A stretch of 64,000 nucleotides of DNA from Arion vulgaris (taxonomy: Eukaryota > Mollusca > Gastropoda > Stylommatophora > Arionidae), in the NCBI GenBank assembly GCA_020796225.1, contig CM036759.1, positions 25,714,313 to 25,778,312 of the forward strand, given 5' to 3'. Below, piece by piece: positions 54,445-63,838 of this stretch. A program made the position numbers and the translations under genes. The notes under the pieces are model-generated. The model did no database searches. It was not told where the DNA came from and saw only the letters and a list, made by a program, of their open reading frames with translations. The number at the start of each line of letters is the position of its first letter. Position 1 is the stretch's first letter.

Positions 54445-55345
54445 GGCAACTTATTGGTAATGGTTATTGGTTACTGAACCGACGTCAAAACATTCCGATT
54501 AGATCCATAGGGGATCAGTCTCCCCCAACAGATGTTACAGGGTTTGCATACTGATGGTTCCTGCGGCTCACTGCCTAAACACACTTCTCTCTCTGCTCCT
54601 CATGCATCCAGTTCTACTTGTACAATATGTAATTCCAAACTCCTTAAATCACTGGATAGATTCAACATCAATTTTAGTGTCCTCATCTATCAGGTGCTTG
54701 TCAAGAGACCGAAGAACATCCCCCTTATCCATCCGAAACTCCCTGACAATTAGTGCTGTTGATACAAGTCTGTCTGCTCTCTCATTGTCGCGAATATCTG
54801 CATGCCCAGGACAGTAGGTCCACATGAACCTCTGGGATTTGGAAATCTCTATAGACGGCATCCACTCATACCACAACCTGCCATTTTGGATCTTTCGAAG
54901 CAACGAATCATCTAAAAAGCAAGAATACAGTGGCCCCAGTAAACAGAGTTACTAAAGGGCAGCAGTAACAGCCTCAACCTTCATTCTCATACTGACACCA
55001 TGCACACTAGCCAGGAAACCCCAGCCTGACTTCTCATCATGATGCTCAGATACATTGGTATAAACAACCACATCATCATCACTTGCATTATATTGCTATC
55101 AGCTGTTGCTTATTTTGGGGGATCTTACTATTTCTACATGTCATGTTTATTAGCTTGAGTATTGCTTCTTTCCTCGATAGACCTAAATGTGGAAGCATCT
55201 CACTGTGGATCTTATCAGGTCTAGAAGACCTCCTAAGTTTAAGGTTCTTTAATGCTTGTTCGAACTCATGTTTGCTAATTATGGAAGCATTTATTGTTTG
55301 AACTTTCTCTTGTTGCCTCAAGTATATAGATGTCTTCAACATGAG
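54445..55345 (-). mobile_element. ingi-like LINE, RT start and RNase H fragments
   Basis: 55342-55088 reads FEQALKNLKLRRSSRPDKIH then EMLPHLGLSRKEAILKLI (RT beginning). After a large deletion, 55030-54960 reads EKSGWGFLASVHGVSMRMKV, and 54903-54649 reads MWTYCPGHADIRDNERADRL (RNase H His/Asp). The 3' end has the family's GGTTATTGGTTACTGAACCG. Confidence 0.78.
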
Positions 55346-55395
55346 GTGTCTGACATGAATCTATAGCTGGCCTTGTTTCAACTTCAAGTACTTAA

Positions 55396-55532
55396 CTCTT
55401 AGTGGACCAGGGCAAAAGTCACGTTTTACAAGCGCTTTCACGTTTTGATAACCAAACACCACTTAGCGTGGCGGAATGTAAAAACGCATCCACTTCAAAC
55501 GCCACTTAGCGTGGCGCTTGGTCCACTAAGAG
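55396..55532. mobile_element. Hairpin MITE with TTAA target duplication, 137 bp
   Basis: TTAA at 55392-55395 and 55533-55536. Perfect 14-bp terminal inverted repeats CTCTTAGTGGACCA / TGGTCCACTAAGAG. Two internal CCACTTAGCGTGGCG copies are each palindromic (CGCCAC..GTGGCG). Non-autonomous; piggyBac-like by target site only. Confidence 0.82.
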
Positions 55533-55546
55533 TTAAAGATACTGCC

Positions 55547-55795
55547 CGCCCGAGTGGTTACCGGGCCCAAATTTGGGGTGTAAAGAATAGAACCACTGTT
55601 ACCTGCCACGCATGTCGTAAGAGGCGATTAAGGAGGTTTGGCTGAAATCGGATGCATGTGTCCTAAACGTGAGAAGTCTATGCGTTTAGGGGCCTACCAA
55701 ACCAATGTGCAACGTATACACGTTCTTGGCAAAGATCAAACATATCACAAAGAGTGATTAAAATTGGTCATAAAGAACGAATGCAAAGAAGAAGA
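55547..55795 (+). mobile_element. SINE family A, full length, 10-bp TSD
   Basis: AGATACTGCC at 55537-55546 and 55796-55805. Starts CGCCCGAGTGGTTACCGGGC and ends (GAA)n. It landed one base past the TTAA of the MITE. Confidence 0.95.
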
Positions 55796-55805
55796 AGATA
55801 CTGCC

Positions 55806-56290
55806 ATTATTAGCTGACAATTGTGAAGTTAAGGTGTTAGAGCACTTAAACATCTCACTGACATCTAAACAACAGATGATTAACAGCATTTTCATGCCTA
55901 CTCTCTGTTGCCAGAGCTAACATGGACAATGAGGAAAGCACAGTCGCAAAAAATTACATGTGAAATGTGATGCCTACGAAGACTTACCAACAACACTAGA
56001 AAAGACAGATTCACCAACATCAGCATTAGAAAGAAAGATGGGACAGAGCCTTGCTGGAATTACATTGAGAAACAAAGAATGAAGGAGTTTGGCCTCTTAA
56101 TAAGAAGGCAATTAAGTTCCACTGTATACGGTCTTCTACAACAGAACATAAGGAAAGAAGGTAAGAGGAAGAACATGAACAAGATGGGTATATCACCCCA
56201 GCCACTAGAGCAGCGCAAGATAAAGACAGAAAACCAAGACACTGGACAACAACCTGATAACAGTGTGATGACAAAAGAAGAAGAATTTTG
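55806..56290 (+). mobile_element. RTE-like LINE 3' fragment, decayed
   Basis: Same family as 1-500 (CATGGACAATGAGGAAAGCA, CAGAAAACCAAGACACTGG, GATGACAAAAGAAGAAG). Many frameshifts. Confidence 0.7.
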
Positions 56291-56700
56291 AAGTTAAATT
56301 TTGCAATGTGCTTTTGTGGGATAGATATAGCATATGCAATTTTCTTATAAATCCGTAGGTTATTTGATATTTAATAAATATCATAAGAGCAAAACAAAAG
56401 TATACTACTACAGCACCTTCTGTTTTTACAGTCTTGACATTTGCATTAATCTGCAAGATGTTATTTTTGCTTTAGTAATTCCTCATATGTCCCATTACAA
56501 GACAACTATTGTTCTGCAGCAATTTGTAAATTACTTTAGATTTTTTCAATGAAATCTTTGAATTTATTTCTTTGCTGAATTTCAATGGAACCATAATCAT
56601 TGCAGGAGTTAGACATGTGTGTATTCTTTCACTATTCTTGTTTAACCTTGCCATAGACTGGCTCACGAGAGCAGCAATAAAGAATAACAGCAGAAGCATT
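56291..56700. other. Stretch without recognised features
   Basis: AT-rich. No repeat or gene recognised. Confidence 0.5.
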
Positions 56701-56712
56701 CGATGTCTTTTT

Positions 56713-57615
56713 CTTCTTCTTCTTCTTTGCGTTCGTTCTTACGATCAATTTTAATCACTCTTTGTGATATGTTTGATCTTTGCCAAGAACGTGTATACGT
56801 TGCACATTGGTTTGGTAGGCCCCTAAACGCATAGACTTCTACACGCTTAGGACACATGCATCCGATTTCAGCCAAACCTCCTTAGTCGCCTTTTACGACA
56901 TGCATGGCAGGTAACGGTGGTTCTATTCTTTATATTCAGTATATATATGGAACTGCAGTAAAACTATTTGATTGGCAAAACACGTAATTACAAAGTACTG
57001 TAGTTTTACAAATTACAAAACAATGACAAAATACAGCAACGTTTCGACCAACAAGGCCTTTATCAAGCAAACGAACAAACAGGAGTGACAAATTAAAATG
57101 AAACACAAATGGACGACCAAATACAAACGTATCTAAGGAAAATCTGGAATAAAAACGAATAACGAAATAAATACATAATAAATAAATAAATAACACAAAA
57201 ACACACATAAAAACTAGAAATAGAAAGGAAAAGAAACAATGAAACATCTAGTAAATATATAACTTGAATACATGCAACATATACCATATAGATTACAAAG
57301 CATGGGAAGAGAAAGTACTAAGAAGCATAAGAATGGAATATAACATGAATACATGCAACATATACCCATATAGATTACAAAGCATGGGAAGAGAAAGTAC
57401 TAAGAAGCATAAGAATGTAATACGTTGAGCCCGCGTGGTCGCAAGGTACCATACAAAGAAATCAACCGATTCTCCAGAGCAAATCGACTGCGATCATCCG
57501 AGGAACATGATCGGATGGCTGTGACCTGGACATCGTGAGCACCTAAATGGCCAGTATCGTAGTATTTTTCTATTCTTTACACCCCAAATTTGGGCCCCGG
57601 TAACCACTCGGGCGA
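56713..57615 (-). mobile_element. SINE family A, split by a 635-bp insertion
   Basis: Left part 56713-56932 carries the tail, body and core in reverse. The head resumes at 57580 (ACCCCAAATTTGGGCC..CACTCGGGCG) and ends at 57615. Outer flanks ATGTCTTTTT at 56703-56712 and 57616-57625 are the SINE's own TSD. Confidence 0.9.
56933..57567 (-). mobile_element. 635-bp element inserted into a SINE, 12-bp TSD
   Basis: TTCTATTCTTTA at 56921-56932 and 57568-57579. Inside are the TTGATAAAGGCC..TCGAAACG motif (minus, 57066-57033), an ~85-bp direct repeat (57254-57336 and 57345-57420: ATACATGCAACATATACC.., AAGAAGCATAAGAATG), and a tRNA-like GCCCGCGTGGTCGCAAGG at 57430. No coding. Family not identified. 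Confidence 0.8.
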
Positions 57616-57779
57616 ATGTCTTTTTAAAAGAGGATTTCTTCTTGAAATGACATGCTCAACTCCAAATCTGTCTTCATATTTTCCAGATACAATAATATAG
57701 GATTCAAGAAAGTGCAACTTCTGAAGTCAGAATAAGGCTCACCTGAATGTCGAGAGACACTGGTGATAAAGAATGAAAG

Positions 57780-57990
57780 CTTCCAAGCAAAATTTAGTCA
57801 GATGTGCCATATGGTTCCTGTGGCTTACTGGCTAAACACACTTCTGTCTCTGCTCCTCATGCATCCAGTTCTACTTGTACAATGTGTAATTCCAAAGTCC
57901 TTAAATCACTGGATAGATTCAACATCAATTTTAGTGTCATCATCCAGCAGGTGCTTGTCAAGAGACCGAAGATAGGACGCTCTGACTACG
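57780..57990 (-). mobile_element. ingi-like LINE 3' fragment
   Basis: GGTTCCTGTGGCTTACTGGC to GGTGCTTGTCAAGAGACCGA parallels 54550-54715 closely. Truncated at both ends. Confidence 0.7.
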
Positions 57991-58119
57991 TCTGAATTCA
58001 TAGCAGGCGAAACAAAAAAGTGTTTGCAGTATACTAAGCTTGACTTACAAGGGTTTCCAGCCCTTTCTTGGAATGCATATCATCCAAAATTCTTTCAGTC
58101 CCACATGAGAGGGGAATTT

Positions 58120-58450
58120 CTCTCTCGATCCCCGCCTAGACTGATGAACCAGATTTTATCATGAATGCTACCGTGGTTTTAAGGGACTCCGTTCCTCCGT
58201 ACAGCTTCTCGCGAAGCTCTGTGTTTACGGGCCAGGTTTCTTTTCTTAGGCCTGCTATTAATTGACAATCTTGCAGTATGTGGTCTGCCGTCATGTCCAC
58301 TTTTTCGCAGGGGCACAGGCTAGTTATGCCAATTTTAAATTTGTTAAACAAGAGGGGAATTCGAACACTCACATAACAACCAGTGCTATCATAGTTAGAT
58401 GTACAAAACTGGGTACACATCACTTCAACGGCATAGCTCAGCATCCTTTA
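58120..58450 (-). mobile_element. I/Nimb-like LINE 3' end
   Basis: Frame 58444-58136: KIGITSLCPCEKVDMTADHI, LQDCQLIAGLRKETWP, REKLYGGTESLKTTVAFMIK then stop. Well preserved C-terminal zinc-like motif (C-x-C..H-x3-C). Confidence 0.82.
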
Positions 58451-58575
58451 CTGTACAATAATGTTAGAAATCAGAAACACAATGACTGATTAGTAAAATT
58501 CATCAGGTTGAAGATTTAACATGTTGAAAGAATTTTTTTTTTCAAGTTACTCACTTGCATTCACATAAAAACACA

Positions 58576-58806
58576 ATTTATTGGGAATTTTCATTGTCAG
58601 CAGGGAAGATTACCCAAGCTTTCTTTCAGACAATATCAATTAAAAACACTTCGGCATACAAAAAAACGTGAGCAATTGTGATATTATTGCGCATATGATA
58701 AACAAAACTGATGAAATAATTTCTAATGTAGCATATGCTGCACTTTATCTCGAACACTTGTATATTTTAGTTTACTATTCTTAATAGGAATAGAATAGGA
58801 ATAAGA
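58576..58806 (+). repeat. ~231-bp direct repeat, copy 1
   Basis: GGAATTTTCATTGTCAGCAG to TAGGAATAGAATAGGAAT. Copy 2 is at 60743-60974 with about 95 percent identity by eye and a 9-bp local duplication (TTCTACATTTCTAATG). The 1.9 kb between them holds element D and its nested SINEs plus unrecognised sequence. Confidence 0.85.
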
Positions 58807-59332
58807 CTCCTATTACGTTACAGTATGAGCCAGTAAAACGTGTAAACTGTAGACGGATGTGATTCAGCTCATAGTCAGCATATATGAACGTCACCGCTGT
58901 AAAACATTTTAAAGAGAAAGGACTTCGAAATAAGAGAGATGACTATAATTAACACACATGGTATTCAGCAGCACTTTGGTATGGTGCTAACCACATTTTC
59001 CAAACGTACGAGTACTTAGCTCACTCCCAATGTGCCACGATCGGGTTATTTCCCAGTGATCTCGGTGTACGTGAGATCGAGTGTCTAGTCCTATAGAAAG
59101 CATAAGAAAGAAATCGAGTTTCGTGAGCAAGTAAATAATCATATCAGTTGAAAATATGTAAGAGTAGGCTGAAAGACCGCTGCCCGAGCAAACATAATAC
59201 CAATTAAAAAAATAACATACAAATTTTCACCTTTCTCGCAAATTACATTGGGTACACTCTCAGGTACTGCTAGCATGCTGAGTTCCCTGTAAAATCCTTG
59301 TCTTCCTGTGTATTAAATAACAACAAAGAAAC

Positions 59333-59859
59333 TCCTGTGTGGTGCCGGGGCCTGAAAGGAAAGCAAAGAATAACACCACTGCGACCTACAAGGTGACTGA
59401 TGTAGGACCTAGGTAAGCTACCCTAGTAAATAAAAAGCATCGCAGAAATCGGATGTGCTGTTCTACTTGTAGGTGCATAACTGGCGCAACGTACAATCGC
59501 AACGTACTTTTTTTTTTTTTTCCCGTCCGCTTTCAACTCAGACGAAGTTTCATCTCTAAACTACTTTGGGGAAATCTTTTTCAATACAATGGCAGCAGCG
59601 TGCGACATTGTAAATTACTTTACACTGGCAGCCGTGTGCTCAATGTACTCGTAATTAGTATTCCCTCGCCATACAGGCAGATTTTCTCCGACTTTTCTCC
59701 GTTAGTAAGACCAGGGACTCGAACAAATGCCGGACAGTAGGTTCGAACCCGAGCTATGAGGCGTCTCACAGCTAGCAGGCCGAGCTACTATCAACTACTC
59801 TAGGCAGTCCCCCGATCGCAACGTACAATCGAGTGGTTAACAGGTAGTCGTTGTGAAGC

Positions 59860-59889
<30 letters not shown>
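59333..59889 (+). mobile_element. SINE family C, interrupted by a tRNA-derived SINE
   Basis: Head CTCCTGTGTGGTGCCGGGGC at 59332, core to ACGTACAATCGCAACGTAC; resumes at 59815 and ends with (GAA)n at 59862-59890. Confidence 0.88.
59508..59814 (-). mobile_element. tRNA-derived SINE with poly(A) tail, 12-bp TSD
   Basis: ATCGCAACGTAC at 59496-59507 and 59815-59826. In minus orientation: head with TAGCTCGGCCTGCTAGC (box A-like) and box B GGGTTCGAACC, body, then A-tail (T16 at 59508). 307 bp. The youngest layer of the nest here. Confidence 0.92.
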
Positions 59890-59890
<1 letters not shown>

Positions 59891-59959
59891 AAACAACGAG
59901 AGAAATCGAAGCACATATGATTATACACGAAAATGCAATGATGATGGTGCTACCAATCA

Positions 59960-60740
59960 ATAGAAATTCCGCAAACCGAGATATACCCGTAAGGCTAGCG
60001 GGGTCTGAAATCACACATAAATAATGACGGCCACAAATCTAGAGAATACATCATACTTTTTCTCTCCTCTACCATATGACGTTCGTTTTAACATTTGTCG
60101 ACTATGAACACAATAGCGGTTGAAACGCGATCGATTATAGCCTGGAGTAGGCCTACATTCAGAATCAAAGAATGTTAGTAGCTGTGTGAGCACCAGAGAA
60201 AACTATAATTTTTATAAATGCTAATACCTGCACATTTGTCAATAAATTCAAGACTGGTTTTTGATACACACCGAATATATTTTATGAATAATCGTAGACA
60301 CCCACTGTACAAGAACTAGGTAGAAAGCAGGATTGGGGGAAATGACAATAGTTACAGCTATTATCAAAGGATAGAACGAACCATGTCTTGATACAAATAT
60401 GAACAATCATTTATTGCTCTGCGCATGAAATATCTTCATAATTCTATGAGCATAAATTAGATTATACACTGTTTATAAGACGCACACAAAAGCCCGGCCT
60501 AGAAATCTCTTCTTATCCTGACGTTATGATGCAAATCAGGATTAGAGAAAAGCATGAAATATAAAGAACGCTGAATGAATACAGAATATGAAGCTATACA
60601 TTGTGAACATCATATACGCGCAGTAAGTTTCAGCGATTGGCACACTGTTGATCGTGTATTGTATTTTAGAATGACTTGAAATACGCCTATGGCACATAAG
60701 AAATGTTCACATATTTTTTTTAAAATTCTGAACTCGATGA
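59960..60740. other. Stretch without recognised features
   Basis: No motif recognised; stops in all frames. Confidence 0.5.
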
Positions 60741-60742
60741 GT

Positions 60743-60974
60743 TGAGGAATTTTCATTGTCAGCAGGCAAGATTACCCAAGCTTTCTTTCAGACAATATCA
60801 ATTAAAAACACTTCGGCATAAAAAAAAACGTGAGCAATTGTGATATTTTTGCGTATGTGATAAACAAAACTAATGAAATAATTTCTACATTTCTAATGTA
60901 GCATATGCTGCACTTTATCACGAACACTTGTATATTTTAGTTTACTATTCTTAATAGGAATAGAATAGGAATGG
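60743..60974 (+). repeat. ~231-bp direct repeat, copy 2
   Basis: See copy 1 at 58576-58806. This copy runs directly into a LINE fragment (GGCCAAGGATAATTTC) at 60973. Confidence 0.85.
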
Positions 60975-61490
60975 CCAAGGATAATTTCAATAGTATGAGA
61001 AAGTTACTGACATCCAAACAAATTACAAACAGGATAAAAATGAGAAGGATTAAATGCTATATATATCCTATATTAATGTATGGCTCGGAAACATGGACAA
61101 TGAACACGCAGTTAGAAGACATAATTGATGCATTTGAGATGTGGATATATAGAAGAATAGACAGAGTTTTATGGACATAAAAACAGACAAATAAACAAGT
61201 TTTAGGAAAACTAGGCATGAAGAAACAATTATTAAGAGAAATAAAATTCAGACAAGTAAAGTATTTTGGGCACAAAAAAAGACATGACACCATGATAAAA
61301 CATTTACTAGAGGGGAAAGTTGAGGGGAAGAGCAAGAGGAAGACCGAGAGATAAGTGGGAGGAAACTTTAAGAAATGGACAGGCTACAGTCTGGCAGTGT
61401 GCAACACCAAGGCGAAAGACAGAGGATGCTGGAGATTTATTGCAGCCAACCTTCGATGTGGAGACGGCACCTTATGATGATGATGATTCT
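60971..61490 (+). mobile_element. RTE-like LINE 3' end
   Basis: Frame 60971-61180 reads KQITNRIKMRRIKCYIYPIL then MYGSETWTMNTQLEDIIDAF and YRRIDRVLW. After a stop, KFRQVKYFGHKKRHDTMIKH and KSKRKTER follow. The end GGAGACGGCACCTTATGATG is shared with 48530-48745. Confidence 0.82.
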
Positions 61491-61499
61491 TAACAGCTG

Positions 61500-61845
61500 T
61501 CTTCATTTTCTCTAATCTTGTTTTGACTCGCAGCGTCATGATAAGAAGAGTTTCTAGAACGGGTTTTTGTGTGCGCTTCATATACAATGTTTTTCGTCGC
61601 CTCTGTTATCTCTAGGTCCACCTTTGCGTGGACGTTTTTTTTTATATGCATCCACTGTATTAGAGCAACATTGCTTTTTGAGGCGTACTGTCTGTTGGTA
61701 ATCTGCTTATGTGGTCAAATAATTTAATTTGTGTTTCTTGATGAAGTTCAGTACTGATGTTATATCCACTTTTTTCTGATGTCCATTTCCAAACCTGTCT
61801 CATCTTGATAGAGCATAGTACTAAAATTATTATAAATTTGAATTG
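61500..61845 (-). mobile_element. LINE fragment (same family as 6830-7445)
   Basis: AGTACGCCTCAAAAAGCAAT-type sequence and the empty SINE target TTCAGTACTGATGTTA at about 61747 parallel 6850-7185. Decayed. Confidence 0.65.
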
Positions 61846-61849
61846 CTAG

Positions 61850-62330
61850 ACCCAACCTCTGGTAGCCTGAAGAATTATCAGTTATCATAGGACTATCATC
61901 ATAGCACACCAGACACGTCCATAAGTGCTCCGATCTCAGCCTCAACAAATCCAGCAGCTTCCAGCGGTCTAACACGCCAGTTTGATGTTAATTAATCAAT
62001 CTCTTTGCATATTTGGTATGTCGTTCGTTTCGGGCTGTGCCAATATTGACACCCATCTCGCTCAGTCAGGTCAGTGAGTGGGACTCACAACCCTGACATT
62101 CTTCTGTTCGAAAAGAATATCTCAGTGCGTTAAGAATGTAATTTCGGTCCATTGCAGCTCCCTCTGATATCGTAGCCATGCCAGCCAATCTATCAGCTCG
62201 TTCATTACCCCGGACTCCTGTGTGACCAGGGACAAAGATGAACGTAATATCTCTGATCCCTGTCTGTACAAGTACCTCCATCCAGCCTCGCTTCACCATT
62301 CTTGTTTCGACTTTACGAATCATACTTTAT
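61850..62330 (-). mobile_element. ingi-like LINE, RNase H end
   Basis: 62323-62066 reads MIRKVETRMVKRGWMEVLVQ, DITFIFVPGHTGVRGNERAD (His/Asp of RNase H) and RLAGMATISEGAAMD. The C-terminal end continues to about 61860 (KYAKRLIN, LRLRSEHLWTC). Same family as 18300-18960. Confidence 0.82.
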
Positions 62331-62777
62331 ACATATGTGTTATACGATTGTGTGAACATAAAACTCAGCACTATGTTATCTACTGAATTATGTAGCATGA
62401 CATAGGATTTGATCAATCAGCGTTGATTCTTGCCCTGACTAAATAATAGCCCAACTAAGTATGGGAAAACTGACATCTTTGTCCATTAAATAACACTCAA
62501 AATGATCCGAAGCACAACTAAGATAAACTTAGTTTCGGAATGATAATACAATCCATTTCGCAGACAACAAAATTGTTGTATTTTAATGGTCAGTTATACG
62601 TGTCCTAGTTCGAAAATAGCAACAATGTATACGTTGCTAATCTAATAGGACACAATTCACACAAATATCGATTACATCGAAGATTTAAATGAACGTGAGT
62701 GAACTAAACATTGTGCTGGCGCCCAATGAGATGATTCGTTTAAAATTCACTTGACTGACATGTTAGCTTGGATGACT
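62331..62777. other. Stretch without recognised features
   Basis: No gene, LINE or SINE recognised. Confidence 0.5.
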
Positions 62778-62787
62778 AACCTTGTTT

Positions 62788-62947
62788 CTTCTTCTTCTTT
62801 GCGTTCGTTCTTTACGACCAATTTGAATCACTCTTTGTGATATGTTTGATCTTTGCCAAGAATGTGTATACGTTGCACATTGGTTTGGTAGGCCCCTAAG
62901 CACATAGACTTCTACACATTTAGGACACGTGCATCCGATTTCAGCCA
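62788..62947 (-). mobile_element. SINE family A, 5'-truncated, 10-bp TSD
   Basis: AACCTTGTTT at 62778-62787 and 62948-62957. Tail and body are present but the copy stops at ATCCGATTTCAGCC, so it lacks the ~90-bp head. Truncation with an intact TSD is typical of LINE-driven target-primed insertion. Confidence 0.9.
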
Positions 62948-63224
62948 AACCTTGTTTTATTTTCAATCAATTGTGTTTGGAGTGTTGTTATTTTTTTCTC
63001 CAATGTAATTCTAAAAAGAATATGATTAATTGATATTGTCCATTCAGAACCACCAGGATAACGTCGGGGTCACAAACTTAAGATTCGGCCAACATTCGCA
63101 TTGAAACCATTTGTATTAGAGACCCATAGATGAAAAAACAAGTACTAGGGATGTTGCAGAATAATTTAATCAATTTTCAACTAAAACATTTCAGCTTGAA
63201 CTCAAAATCTGTTTTATATCAGTT

Positions 63225-63330
63225 TTTGAATGGAATTGATGCTGATTATTCCCATGTCACGTTTCTCTGGTTAAACACACTCCTCAGTCTACCCATCAGA
63301 TGTCCAGTCATACTAGTACAAAAAAAGGCT
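63225..63330 (-). mobile_element. ingi-like LINE 3' fragment, short
   Basis: GGTTAAACACACTCCTCAGT and CAGTCATACTAGTACA parallel 54575-54630 and 57830-57880. Confidence 0.5.
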
Positions 63331-63359
63331 ATAAAGGTGAAGAATTGACTTCATTGCAT

Positions 63360-63555
63360 CGGGTTTTACCCCACCTGGCTCCGCCCCTGTCAATAAAAAT
63401 AGCATGCCATCTGCTGAGTGTGTTGCAAGAAGCACGAACTCCATAGCCCCAGTAACAATCCTAGAGATCTTATAAAGACTTTGCACATGTGACTGGATCC
63501 AGGTTCAAACCCACAACCTCCAGAACAACAGGCAAACGTCTTAACCGTTTCGCCA
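63360..63555 (-). mobile_element. tRNA-derived SINE, head at right
   Basis: Minus strand reads GCGGGCATGGCGAAACGGTT (box A-like) and GTGGGTTTGAACCTGG (box B). The body extends left to about 63360. The next SINE inserted at its first bases. Confidence 0.65.
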
Positions 63556-63728
63556 TGCCCGCCTGCCCAGCGTGTTCGTAGCGCGTTGGACTACGGGTGA
63601 CTAGCCCTCTGTGAGTGCGGGTTCAATTCCGCGGGCTGGTAGAAAATCCACAGGTTCCCCAGATTTACGATGTCTATGGCACCGAGCCGAAGAGCTGAAA
63701 GCTCAAGTGCTTCTGGATCGAAAAAAAA
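63556..63728 (+). mobile_element. tRNA-derived SINE with A tail, nested
   Basis: GTGTTCGTAGCGCGTTGGAC (box A-like) and CGGGTTCAATTCCGCGG (box B), body with CACCGAGCCGAAGAGCTGAA, then A8. Flanks AACCGTTTCGCCAT and AACCGCTTCGCCAT (13/14) look like its TSD. Confidence 0.8.
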
Positions 63729-63785
63729 CCGCTTCGCCATAGAGATCCACATACTAGTACGTTTAATTTAAATCTTTTTCACGCC

Positions 63786-63838
63786 CTTGTGGTGCCGTGG
63801 CCGCAAGGGAAGTAAAGAATAGTACCACTGCGACCAGG
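63786..63838 (+). mobile_element. SINE family C, head only
   Basis: CGCCCTTGTGGTGCCGTGGC, AAGTAAAGAATAGTACCACT, GCGACC, then unrelated sequence. Confidence 0.7.

Larger units (their letters stand above)
58985..59960 (+). mobile_element. Element D, interrupted by a SINE C
   Basis: GATCGGGTTATTTCCCAGTG, AGAGTAGGCTGAAAGACCGC and TGCCCGAGCAAA match 53200-53380. It resumes at 59890 with AACAACGAGAGAAATCG, TGATTATACACGAAAATGCA, ACCAATCAATAG, matching 53610-53670. Confidence 0.7.

Noticed and set aside
58576..60974. An intact LTR retrotransposon
   Set aside because: No gag, protease, RT or integrase motif, and no primer-binding site between the direct repeats.
63480..63640. tRNA genes on both strands
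   Set aside because: Box A and B are present, but SINE bodies, A-tail and TSD-like flanks follow; no complete cloverleaf seen.
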